From: Numida meleagris
Lineage: Eukaryota > Chordata > Aves > Galliformes > Numididae
NCBI RefSeq assembly: GCF_002078875.1
Contig: NC_034409.1
Coordinates: 65,568,583 to 65,632,582, forward strand
Length of the DNA: 64,000 bases
Reading direction: 5' to 3'
Shown: in pieces, positions 13,429 to 24,862 of the stretch
How positions within the stretch are numbered: position 1 is the stretch's first letter
Layout: every line of letters starts with the position of its first letter
Notes under the pieces: model-generated
Told to the model about the DNA's origin: nothing
The model's input: only the letters and a program-made list of their open reading frames with translations
Databases searched by the model: none
Translations under genes and position numbers: made by a program

Positions 13429-13998
13429 GTAGGTGTTGTGATTTAATCCAGCAAGCAGCTAAACACCACATAGCCTTATGCTCACTCCCCAGAGGGATAG
13501 GGGAGAGAATTGCAAGAAAAGGTAGAACTCTTAGGTTTACTATGACATAAAAGGAAGAGAGAAATAACAGTAATGATAATACGTATGTATATATGTATGT
13601 ATACAGAAGAAGTGATATGCAAAGCAATTGCTCAACACCTGCCAACTGATGCCCAGCAATTCCCCGAGCAGCAGCTGCCCTGCAGCCAACTCTCCTTAGT
13701 TTTATATATTTTTTTCGTATGATGCCATACAGTATGGAATATCCCTTTGGTAATTTTAGGTCAGCTGCCCTATTTCTGTCCCTTCCCATCTCCTTGAGTG
13801 CCCATGGCTCCCTTGCTGATAGGACAGTACAAGAAGCTGAAAAACTGAAAACCTCTTGGCTCCATACAGCGCTGCTCAGCAACACCTAAAACATCAGTGT
13901 GTTCTCAACATTGTTTTTCTCCCAAAGCCAAAACATAGCATTCTACCAGACAGTATGAAGAAAATCAGCTCTTTCCCCAATTAGACGAAGACAGTAGG
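13429..13998 (-). mobile_element. Solo LTR of an avian endogenous retrovirus (family A)
   Basis: The LTR body is 13434-13993 (560 bases). It begins TG and ends CA on the plus strand and is bounded by perfect 5-base direct repeats GTAGG (13429-13433 and 13994-13998), the target-site duplication made by integrase. No gag, pol, env or second LTR lies nearby, so it is a solo LTR left by recombination between two LTRs. Sense is the minus strand: a TATA box (TATATAAA on the minus strand) sits at 13701-13708. The plus-strand start resembles the avian LTR end with CAGCTAAACACCACA followed by an AGAGGGATRGGGGAGAGAATTG block. A 5-base duplication would fit a class III (ERVL-like) element. A diverged second copy is at 47119. 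Confidence 0.85.
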
Positions 13999-16900
13999 AC
14001 TTAAACATTTTGTTCAGGGTCACTAGATCATACATTTCACCATCTGGGATTCACATAACATGGCTTACTTATGAGTTGTGAGAGAGAAGGGCACTGGATT
14101 CCCTTTTGGAAGCTAAGATTGCTGTATGAATAAACCTGCCATTTCCTTACTATGAAACACTTGTTAAGTAATGGTGTCACTAGCACAGCATCAAAACAAT
14201 GACATTAGTTGTGTCTAATAGTGTCCACAAATCATCAACCTTTTTTCAGAATTATATTTTGTTCTTGTTTTTTATTTGTTTTTATGGGTATTATATATCT
14301 TGTGCATTGCTAACTAACTAGGGTGATATAAATCTTGGAGTTGTGAGAACCCAAAAGATCCTTGTAAGTAATTATGCAATAACTATACTAAAATAAAACA
14401 GACCGGGGCCAAAGTCTAGACATTTGCCTTTCAGTTATGTGATACTTATCTCTCTCATTCTCTTTCTACATGGAGGTTGTCAGTAAAGCCTCCCTGCAGA
14501 AGAACTGGTCAAACACAGTACAGTTTAAACTGGTATCATTTTTCCTTACCACTAAAAATGTAAAGCATTTTTTTCTACATTATTTTCTTTGATGACCCTT
14601 CTGTGTATTTAATAGCTCCAAAGAACCCAGTACTGGATCCAATATCTCGTTAGGAAATACTAAGATGATAGTATTTGATAGCTAAGTAAGTGACAGATTT
14701 TCAGCTGTACTATGGAAACAGAACAATGATACTGTTCTGCAGTTTAGGAAACAAGTGAAATTTCAAGGTAGTACAGGCAAGTCTATTTTCTCCTACTAGT
14801 GCCCCATCATCCTTTGGTAGGGAAATCCCTTCAGGATTTCCAATGACTTCCAGACCTTTCACCAGTGTTCACCTTCAGATTGTAGAATTGCTGTTATCTT
14901 TCCAGAAGGGACATATAAAAAGTTGGATGGAGGACACGACATGCAAAATTTAGAGCTTCTTTTGACGTGTTTCTTCTGAGTATTCTGGGTGTCTTTGTAG
15001 CTAGTAACCTTTATTTTCTTTGTACTCTTTCTACAGAATTTGGCTCAGTGACTTGAATTAAAGGCTCTGCCTGAATTAACACAAGTTGATTAAGCAAAGC
15101 ACACCTACAACTGCAGAGAACACTGCTTGAGAAGTGGTCTTAACTAAAGTTAGAAGCGTGCTGTGGCCCTAGAGCACATTCAATTTCCTTATGTTAGCAG
15201 TCCCACAGAAGCCACTGGGTGTCCTCATATGAGTGAGGATAGTAGAATTTGGACTCTTCATCAGATTTTACAGTACTAAAGGGATACATTGTGAAGGACT
15301 TTGAATGTTGTAGATGATTGTGCTCAGGTCATATAGTGGAGACATACTCAAATATTTTGGAGAAAATAAAATCAAGAAGCTAGAACCAATGATATGGGGT
15401 TGCTACTGATCATAAGTCAGATGGGATCCAGTTGTCTATTTTTCCTGAATATTTCTGTTAGTTTCCATGGTCTTCTGACTTATGAAGAACACTTGTGGAA
15501 GCTTAATTTTCTGGCAATGGGAACTAGGCAACTTCAGAATACAGTTCATTTATTTTCTCCTTAATATCAGACAAATAGAGTAGTGGAAGAGTCCAATGCT
15601 CATATCTTTCTTTCCCAAATCCAGTAGCTTTAGGATCTTAGAGGTAATAAGTTAAAGAGATACTAATAAGAAAGATGAAAGTCATCCATAGGTTATCTAG
15701 AATATTTTGTATTGCACTCATTAATGTCATGGTACTATAACCGCATACTTTGATAACTTTCTTGTTTATTCTAATTTGAAAGTGTGTTTATGAGGTGCAT
15801 TATTTTTATTTAATGGTTCCTCCATTTGAAAGCTTTGGGTAACAGTTAACGTGCAGGCACTACTGAAGATATTTTTCTACCAAATAAGTATTTATGTTTT
15901 CAGTACTTGAGGTAGTTTGTTTAAAGCTACTGCAGATTTATCTATTTGAACTGCAGACAGTTCGCTTGATCTCTTCTTTTTTTGAAGGAAGATTGGGAAA
16001 CAACTTTTAAAAGCAAATTGTTTTATATGCAATAAGATGAGAGAATGGCAGGAGAATTGCTCACAACACCTAACATGTTTGCTTAGAAAGGAATATTTAA
16101 TAGGTGGTGGGTAAATTTAAACAATATTTTGAGGCAAAAGGAAATGCATAAAACATGATAGAGATATTGACTGTGTATATGTAAAATGAGAAGTTGTGGT
16201 TTTCATGAGTTCTTATGAACTGGTAAGTTCAATAAAAGCATATTTTCACTCTTTCTAAAAAATTTGACTGTTATGAGGACAGAAGAAATTTGAATGTGCT
16301 AGAGAAAAATGCTGTATGCTTTTTACAGTTGGGTTCAGTTTACTACTTTATCAGTTCCCTCCGACCATGATTTCTTGTCACAAACAGGTAGTCAAGACTT
16401 ATGAATAAATCACTTGCTGTCACCTCAGACATGTTGTTTTGAGGTAGTTTTCTATCTTATCCCTGCACCAAAGTCCTACAGTCCTGTTTCTCTCTCCAGT
16501 CTCCAGTACCATTGCTTTTCCTGACCATTGTTTCTTGAGCTGCTTGAGACTATTGACAAAAAATCACTTACTGAGAGTTCTACCAACACAATTTATAAGA
16601 ATCTCAGATGGAAAAAATCAGATATACTATCTTTATTGGTTAAAATATTTGAATCACATAGTCAAAATGCTGCTTCTTTTCATCCTTAAATTGCTTCTTT
16701 AACACTGAATGAGATAGTGATGGAAGTTATTTCTTCTTGAGTGATTTTTTTTTATACTTAATTTAGCTGAGGATTGAGTTTATCTTCTTCTCTCAGAATA
16801 TTTTTCTTGCCATTGTGTCTCCTTCCTTGAAATTACTCAACTATTGTGTTTTTAAGAACAATTAGAACATCTCCCACAAGGCTTTCCTTTTGGATTGTGT

Positions 16901-18554
16901 GAAAAATACAATTATAGTTTATGGGATTACTCTGATAAAGTGATGAGAATGTGCTTTATTGCAAGAGAGACATGGCTCAGCTTCTCTTATAAGCTAATTC
17001 AAAGTGTTGGAGCCAGTGACAGTCTCTTCAGGGACTTTTGTTCAGTGAAGTTTGCATGTGAGCCGAGCTGTGTCTCATATCCACTTAGGTGTGTGAGTAA
17101 AGAAGAAAAATTGAGTGCTAGCCCAAAAATTCTAAGCACCTTTTGATACAACCTCAAGAGAGACAAATAATATTTAAAGCTTTTAACTATTGTAATTTAA
17201 TAACCCACGACTGCTAAGATTGGCACTTGACAGCTTACATCCACTCTGATTCTGGCGGATGAGGGACTTGGCACGTGAAACATTAAAAATCTTTCTCTTT
17301 GAAGTCTACAGTGTCAGTGCTATGCTTGGATACAAAATTTGTTTTAAATTTCATACCTGCCCTCCAGAATCTGGCCTGTTAGCATCTGAGGTTTTGGGTT
17401 CAGGCTTACTGCTAGTGAGTGCATGCTCTCCCTTTATGAACCCCAAACTATCCTGTAAGTAAGTAACTTTCATTGTTCCTGTGCTCTAACATCTTCCTCA
17501 TCCCAGTCCTGGTCTTAAAAGTGGAGAAGTAGCATGTATTTCAGACCCACTAGAAAATAACTTTTGACATATGATAGTTAAAGTTCAAGATCACCCTATC
17601 TCATCCCACTGTATATTTATATCTCTCTTGAATTCCAGCACATTTTGTTTTGACATTTTTCTCAAGAGTTACCAAGACAAATATGAGTAGTTTTAATCTA
17701 CTCCAAAACTCTGATGCAAAAGAAAAGACACCAAAGATTTAAATGATATAAACAGCTATGCAGAGAGTACTTAACCCTAAAATTACAGTAGAGCTCAGGG
17801 ACTTAGTTTCAAAATGAAGCTTTCTTCTTCAATATCTGGTTAATGCATGAATTCATACTATGAAGCACAAAGTCCTGAATGTACAAGACTTCCTTAAAGG
17901 TGTTATTTTACTACTTAAGAGGCATGTAACAAAGGGTTTGGGGCCATTTATGCTAGGCCACTGTCCTGTGGAAGCTCTGCTAACAGAGCAAGTGCATTTG
18001 TGGGGCAGTCCCTTCCCTCTCTCCCTGTGGCAGACTCTGCTGAGGATCCCACCTCGCTAAGCTCTGATAAGGCTTAAAACTGAAATCTGTTGCATTCTGT
18101 TTAGACTGGGGAAGACCAGCAGATGCCTTCCTCCAGACCTCTCCATAAGCGAAAACAGAAACTTTCTCCACACTGTTGTCCAGTGCTCTCAACCTTCCTC
18201 TTTCATGGTGACAGCACAGATTAGGTCAAAAAGGTTTTTTTAACATATTTTTCACTTAGCTGTCCTAGCCCCCAAGTTGAATCAGGGAAGTGAAAATGAC
18301 TAAATAGCATTTCTCTTGCCTCAGGGCCTGCCTGCAGACCTGTTTCTTTGTTGCATGGGCTGTGCTGGGGAAAGCAGCTATCTCTTCAGATTCATTCTTT
18401 CAAACTCATCTAAGCTTACTTTGCAGTAGGGGAAATGGTAAAATAACATGATTACTTAATTTTTTGCTGCAACCCACCAATGTTTTCGTCTCTTTGTCAA
18501 TGAACCTGTGAAAAATTATCTTGGAAAGGAAAATGCCAAAGGCTACCAGGACCT
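13999..18554. other. AT-rich noncoding DNA, no gene seen
   Basis: No recognisable gene. One possible ancient repeat (15190-15265) is listed separately. The remainder is unique-looking AT-rich sequence with short T runs (for example 16746-16753). Open frames here are under 85 codons. Confidence 0.5.
15190..15265. repeat. Possible ancient sauropsid repeat fragment
   Basis: AGAAGCCACTGGGTGTCCTC, then ATATGAGTGAGGATAGTAGAATTTGGACTC. This resembles a widespread old sauropsid repeat with a CCATTGACTTCAATGGGA / CATGAGTAAGGACTGCAGGATTTGGCCC arrangement. The match is by eye only and heavily decayed. Confidence 0.35.
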
Positions 18555-19085
18555 GCAGGAAATGATCAATAGCTCAAAGTCTGTTGAGTGGCCAGTTAGG
18601 AATGGCTTTCCTCAGCACTTGATATAGGGTGATTCTGTTCGATATCTCCATCAATTACCTGGATGGTGTGTCATTGTCTCAACAACTTCTTGGTTAACAC
18701 CATGTGGAAGGGAGCCTTAATACAAATTGGAAGAGAGGAATGCTGCTGTTCAGAAGGATCTAGATGAGTCGGAATTATGGACCAACAGAGATCACCTGAA
18801 GCTCCACAAACAAAAATGCTGTAAGTGGGATAGTAAGAACGCATGCAACAGCACAGGCTAGAAACTGGCTGGAGAACATCTTTGCTGAAATGAATCTGGG
18901 TGTTTACTTGGACACAAATGTGAAACTCTTTTATAGTGGGGCTGGTCAAACTCTGGAACAGGTTGCCCAGAGAGGCTGCAGAATCTCCATCTTTGGAGAT
19001 GTTCAAAACCTGACTCTAAAAAATCCTAGACAAACTACTACTCCACTACAAATCTGACCCCAACATCCACTATTCTGTGATTTTG
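18555..19085 (+). repeat. Decayed CR1 retroposon with reverse-transcriptase remnants
   Basis: The plus-strand translation near 18640 reads FDISINYLDGV, the remnant of the CR1 reverse-transcriptase segment LFNIFINDLDEG. Further on a QKDLDESE segment matches the RDLDRLE region. After a deletion, CTCTGGAACAGGTTGCCCAGAG (about 18952) and a GAATCTCCATCTTTGGAGATG block match the CR1 3' end. The order matches CR1 ORF2, but there are stops, frameshifts and an internal loss of several hundred bases, and the catalytic FADD block is missing or unrecognisable. It is a dead pseudogene fragment. The terminal 8-base repeats are reduced to one CTGTGATTTTGTG-like trace. Confidence 0.75.
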
Positions 19086-19256
19086 TGTCAGCAAGAAACC
19101 ATTGCTGCAATGAAAACTAACTGAGCTGCATTCGTGAGATCTAACCCAGCAAGTCAAGGGATGTGATTACACTCCTCTGCTTAGATCTAGTGGCACAATC
19201 TCTAAGGCATTGTATTCAGCTTAGGGATCTTCAAGTGTTAAACAGATACTGATTGC

Positions 19257-19274
19257 TTTTTTTTTTTTTTTTTA
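19257..19274. repeat. T18 homopolymer
   Basis: Eighteen consecutive T residues. Nothing upstream or downstream looks like a retroposed transcript on either strand. Confidence 0.9.
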
Positions 19275-20828
19275 GAGTCATCTTGGAATTAGAAGGATTT
19301 GTAGCTTTTTTTGCATTTTTTAAAGATGTTTGGATCTATTGTGATCTTTACTGGTCAAGTTGTGCATGAATTCACTTATGTCTGTCTTGTGGTATTAGTT
19401 TTGTAGACTCCATAAGAAACTGCAGCCAAAGCAAAATTAAAAGGCCAATGATTTGTCAGTATTGGTTTTTTTTCCTATTTCTACAGAAATGTAGGATAAA
19501 ATGTCATTCTGAAGTGAAAAATCCTTTCCCTTTAGGACAGATTACAAAAGGAAGAGCTCTTCCAAAAGGCCTTATTGTTGTTTCTAATTTCTACTTGAGT
19601 AAACGGAGGCCCCAGTCAAAATCATGTTCATGTTATCCTAGGCATTAGTTTAAAGCTTTAGAAGTAGTTCTTGTCCATTTCATTTATATTTGAAAGAGAC
19701 AAAGAAAATGGATAAAAGGGGATAAATTTTTATTCACTCTTTTACATGGAAGTTGAACTTTCCCTTAGCCAAGATTGCTAACAAATTAAAATTTTAGTGA
19801 ATTAAAGGAACGTGAATCATAGTTATCTAAACAGATGTAGCAGATATAGTGGTAGGGATAAGATTGATAACCATAAAATGTGCTGTCCAGAATTCTACCT
19901 AGACCAAAATTACATGGTGTAAAAACACCATCCTTTTTATCTTCCCTAACATTCATTGCTGTTAATACGTTAGCAAGGGGTTTCAGTGCTAGTCATGAAG
20001 TCTTTTGTAGTGACTAAGAGTGAATTCTTGTCTTTGGAAACCTAATTCAATGATTTTCCAACATGATCATCCCTCTTTCTTATTAAAAATAAATAAATTA
20101 GGTTGATTTCTTCACATTCATTTCATAAAGTAGCAGTTGGTACACATACTGAACAGAAGTGAGAATTGAAATTAAATAATAATTAAAAATTGATGTATAT
20201 TTGTTAATGCCTTCCTTACAGTATGAAAAAATACTGGCTGATTTTGTTCGATGTTTTTATGAATATGATCAGAAGGCATTTTTAAGAAAAATGCAGTTAA
20301 GGAGATCAATTAAGCTCTTATTCACTTTCTCTGTCTGATTGGCTTTAACTACATCTCCATATATTAACTATGTCTGCTTAATTGCTATCTCCAAAGCTGA
20401 ATATTGATTCTGATTTCAGCTGGCTAGCTAAGAGAGGCTACCTTCCACAGAACATCCGTGTTCAAAACATATAACAGATACCGCTGTGTTTCAAAACAAA
20501 TTCATTATTCATATTTCAATTTGATTATAGGTCTTTATAATTTATTCTAATTCTATTCCAGTGGTTCCAGTGGGGCACTCTTCATTGCTATCTCTGACCC
20601 ACTTCCAACAGTGCATTAAGCTATGTGATTAACATCTGTCACATATTGTTTGTTCTCTCATCTTCTCCCCAGGGATGTAAGTGTGTGCAGTGAAGTGTCC
20701 TGTTAATTTGTTATTTTAAATATTCATGCTGCTATGTATTTATTAGTGAAGAAAAAGCCAGGGAAATGGGCCTTATATTTGGACCATAAAATAAACAGTC
20801 TTCTAATGCATTTTTCTTCATCCCTGAT
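19275..20828. other. AT-rich noncoding DNA, no gene seen
   Basis: No repeat or gene recognised. The stretch 20300-20560 is AT-rich, free of simple repeats and contains several TAAT/ATTA motifs, a composition shared with many conserved noncoding elements; conservation cannot be judged from one sequence. Confidence 0.5.
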
Positions 20829-21362
20829 TGTCAACGGTTTACGGGCGTTGGCCCGATTCCGTGACAAAGGGGACGGGGGACCCAAGGGCCCACATCCCGG
20901 GAAAAGGGGAAAGGGGAAAAGGGTAGGGAGATGGCCCTGAGAGCAAAGAACAGCGGCAACAATCTGAGGAGAAACAAACTAATTTACTAAATAAAATATC
21001 GGAATGCAAAACAACACACTATAATACAATATAATTACAATTTAAGCTGATAAATCCAACACAGAGAGAGAGAATGTCCCAAAATCAAGGTAGGCCTTAC
21101 TCTACTACCAACGATAAGACGGCTGGAGAGCGAGGTGCTGCCAAGACGAGAGACGGCGGAAAAAAGGGACGAGGTCTCGTGATCTGCAAGTTTTTATACT
21201 GCGAGCTTCTATCTTTTCCCTCCGGCTGGAAAATGGTAACAAAGGAGCAAAGTACCGTGGGGGCTGTAGTAGTCCTTCTCTTCTGAGAACTAGGTATGTC
21301 CACTACATGATGTTATGATGTGGAATACCAATAACCGAAAATCACAAAACCATGACACTGAT
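20824..21362 (-). mobile_element. Solo LTR of an avian endogenous retrovirus (family B)
   Basis: The LTR body is 20829-21357 (529 bases), starting TGTCAACGG and ending CATGACA on the plus strand. It is flanked by perfect 5-base direct repeats CTGAT (20824-20828 and 21358-21362), so both integration boundaries are visible. Sense is the minus strand: reading that strand, the LTR opens TGTCATGG and carries a TATA box (TATAAAAA, 21191-21198). It is clearly richer in GC and CpG than its surroundings and has not decayed as much as the family A copies. No internal proviral sequence or partner LTR is present. The sequence differs from the LTRs at 13434 and 47119, so it is a separate family. The 5-base duplication would suit an ERVL-like or some class I elements; I do not assign a subfamily name. 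Confidence 0.87.
20899..20923 (+). other. Potential G-quadruplex in the LTR
   Basis: Four G runs (GGG, GGGG, GGGG, GGG) are separated by three A-rich loops of about 3-4 bases on the plus strand, near the 3' (U5-side) end of the minus-sense LTR. The pattern meets the usual four-run criterion. The LTR transcript would carry the C-rich strand, so any structure would form in DNA or in an opposite-strand RNA. Confidence 0.6.
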
Positions 21363-21569
21363 GTAAAATAATAATATTGTAAGATTAATGTAGGTATTTC
21401 ATTTTCTCAGAGTGATGTAATATCAGGTTATTTTACAGGTTCTGTCAGTGTTTTGTTTTACTACATCATTTCTCACAGAAATGCATGTCTACTCACCAGT
21501 GAATTATCCTGAATCCAGTATACCTTTTGCATCATATGTTCTTATTTGTCTGTAGTAGCAATACTGAGG

Positions 21570-21599
21570 ACACCATAAGCACTTACACCATAAGCACTT
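21570..21599. repeat. 15-base perfect tandem duplication
   Basis: ACACCATAAGCACTT at 21570-21584 repeats exactly at 21585-21599. It is a short slippage-type duplication about 210 bases beyond the solo LTR. Confidence 0.9.
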
Positions 21600-24500
21600 A
21601 TATGTATGGAACTGTCTGACAGTATTTCAAGCCCTAGAAGGATTAGGAATGCAAGTGAAAAACAGGCCTCAGTTATGAAGTGATGGGCGTAGTTTAGCAG
21701 CAACTTCAATTTTTATCTAATTTTTTTCTCATCTGTGGTTTCTGAAGTGGTTCCTCTGTGCCTTGTCTTTGCTTTCCTTACTGATTTTCTGTCCAGTTTA
21801 TTTCTGGTCAGCTTGGCCTACACAAAAAGCTAGGAGTTATAAGTTATTAGATTTAAAAATGTTAAAAGTTGATTTTGTTTTTATTGGGCTGTTTCAGACT
21901 GAAGTGTTAGAAACAGCTGGGAGGCTAATCAGTAACTTTCTGAGAAATACTAATTAATGAAAAATCCAGTGGTCTGGAACGCTTTCAGAAATAGAGGCTC
22001 GTTCCTTGTTGGATTTCTGTATCCACTGCATGTTTGCTTTGTTATCCAAAGACAGCTTTCTAAATGGAAAAGTTTGAAAGAGAATGCTCAATAATAGAAA
22101 ATGAGAATATTATAAATATGAACTCTGGCTTTTTTAAGCTGAGTGGCCAAACTTTAGATAACCTAAATAGGGCCGAGATTTCATTCTGTAGATGTTTGTT
22201 ATGGTTTTTCAAGCCACAGAATGCAAGTGTAAAGCAATATTATTATCAGTGACCTTAAAGTGGAGCATGATAATAATTACAATGTATTTTATGAAATTGA
22301 AAAGTTTTTCTCTCTTTTTTTGCACTGTCACCAGACTTCCCAGGTGGCTCTGTCACACTGTCAACTCTTTGAAGCAATGATGATTGCTAAATGTTGCACA
22401 TCAGATTTGAGTACTACCCTTCTTCAATCTTCATGGTGAGGTCTAATGTAATTATTCATCTTGTTCAGTTTAAAATATCCCACATACTACAAAAATATCA
22501 ATTACTTACAGAGCAAGTTAACTTCACAGTTCCGTTGTGTTTCATTTCCCAGTCTAAATAAGCCCTCTGACCCACTGTTGAGGGCAAGGACAAGCTAACA
22601 AGCACAGCTAAGATTATAACAATACAGGAGAGACTATTTGTCCCTGAAAATCAATTGCATTATTTACCAAGCTAGGCTGAGATGCTGTCATTCATTAAGC
22701 TGCTGTAATAAGGTAGGTTTGAGTGACTGTATCCTAGGGGAGAGTGACAAAAGATTGAGCCATTCTGTCAGAAATAAAGCCAGAACTGAGAAAAACTTTC
22801 AAAATTAAAAAGAAAAATCACTTCCTGATGCTTAACAGAAAACCTGTCAAAACTTCAGGAGCATAGCTGAATTAATCTCTCTTAAATACCAGACATTTAG
22901 AGAGGTGACCAGAAACAAAGATCTATTTTGTGCCATTGGCTCTCTTCAGAATGTGCCTAGGTCTCAGCCACGTCTTTTGAATCCTCTCATACTCTCTAAG
23001 GATGGAACACATTAGGAGAAGAGTCTTTCACTTGGGGGAACTTAACACCACAAAAACCTGGGGTACTCCCCAAAAAATCTTGGGTGCTGGACCTTCAACA
23101 TTTGCGCTAGGTATTTAATCACTTAGCCCACAAGAATTTTGTGATTGCACTTAATACTGAGCGCAAGTTTCTGAAGATGTCATTGCTTCGTACTGAACAT
23201 TATCATAGGGGTAATTTCTTATGTAGTTAATTATGCCTACTGTCAAGTTAGAATTTGTCACTGTTGATTATAATTGGTTGTGTTTTGCTGCAGTTGGAAA
23301 TTCTTAATTTTGTGTTGTTTAAATCATAGTTCTGGAGAAGAAGTTAAAAAGGATTCTTCACAGTGAAGAACTGACAACCGTAATTGTATAATGAATTAAT
23401 TGAAGCAGGTTAGGCAGTTAAGGAATTCTATTTATAGCCAGAGCACATTTCTCACTCTTCTTACCCTTCTTATTTGTTTCCTTATGTACAAGAGAAAGAA
23501 ATAACATAGCCCATGCTCTCACAGAAATTATGAGTGGTTTGCATAAAGATAAGTTCAATAGGCAGTGTTGAGATCTACATTAGACATAGGTCAGAATTTG
23601 AGTTTGGTGCACAAGTCAGGGCCAGGACTCAGATTCTGATTGATGAGAGTCAAAGGATTTTGCAAACTTCTTGATGAGAGTTCACATCAGAATGGGAGTG
23701 CTGTCCCTTGTGCTTATTTTCTTGGGGCAGTCCTCACCTGTTGCAATATGGATCAGCTGCTCTTCTGTGAAAGTTTGAGCTCTGATCTCCATCTCAGGAA
23801 AGTGACAGACTGTTCCATAAAGATTTTGGCAGTAGCTGAACCTCACTGGAAGAGGTGCCTCTACAGTGTTTGCATAGGATCCATGGCCAAAACCATGAAT
23901 GTGGTTTATGATTCAGGGGCTGGAGTCTGAATAATGTGGAGGAATTCAAAGTTCTGATTTTTGCCCTGTTATAACTACTTTCTTGGTTTCATTTCTTATA
24001 TATGGATGGGGTGTCTGAGCAGTATAATTTACAGTGAATAAAAACATATATATAACGCAGCCTGGGGCAAAGAATGTAGTATTTTGTTTTGTCCCAAGAC
24101 TGCTACCTACTTCTTGGTCTCTGTTTCATTGTCATAGGAAAAGAGGGTCCATATTTCATGGCAGGAGAGGTAAATATCACTAATGCAAAAAAGCATAAGG
24201 AATTGTAATTAAAGAGTTAAGGTAATACATGGCAAACAGATGAAATAAAAATTTAGCTGCTGTAAAACTAGCAACTGTTTAGCAGTGAGGAATTCTTGTG
24301 AGATGTACTTTAATCTGCCGTTGCAATTTTGTGCCAGGTGAAGATGAACATAAATGAAAATAACCTTGATATCTGTCAAGCCCAATTTCTTTTAATTATG
24401 GTTCTAAACGATACCAAGGGTTTTCATTTAGATTGTTCTTGATATTGGAGAAAATGCTTCCTTGCTGAGTCATTTCTAGGTCTTGGTGTTTTCATTTAAA

Positions 24501-24819
24501 GGTAAAAATGACTTGTCCTATTGCGGCAGCAAATTCTTGTGCATTTTGTTTTGTAGTGAAATAGGAGTTACTTCAATTTTGGAGGACTTCTTAAGAACTG
24601 AGATTCTAGTAAGGCTTGAAAATTGTTCATTTTTAACTCAATTTTACTTTAGTAATGAATTAGCACTAGTTATCATATACTTATTTAAGATCTTCAGTTT
24701 TTTAAGTTAAGCATGGAAAGCATTATATTCAATTGCCAGCATTCCACATAAGATCTGTTTTTATCTTCTTCCTATTTCCAAAATGGCATGAAAATAATCC
24801 CTCCTATTCCTCTGAAAAC
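21600..24819. other. AT-rich noncoding DNA, no gene seen
   Basis: No repeat family or gene recognised. Open frames are under 97 codons. The stretch 22560-22720 is free of simple repeats and rich in TAAT/ATTA motifs, which would fit a conserved noncoding element but proves nothing. Confidence 0.5.
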
Positions 24820-24821
24820 TC

Positions 24822-24862
24822 TAATAATAATAATAATAATAATAACGATAGTAGTAGTAGTA
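24822..24862. repeat. (TAA)n-(TAG)n compound microsatellite
   Basis: Eight TAA-type triplets (24822-24845), an ACGA interruption, then four TAG-type triplets (to 24862). It is likely to be length-polymorphic. Confidence 0.9.

Noticed and set aside
13370..13885. 171-codon minus-strand open frame
   Set aside because: It lies almost wholly inside the solo LTR (13434-13993), which is noncoding; the frame crosses the LTR boundary into unrelated flank.
20734..21303. Open frames of about 70 codons with basic, Gly-rich translations
   Set aside because: They result from the GC-rich solo LTR and its G/A repeats, not from a gene.
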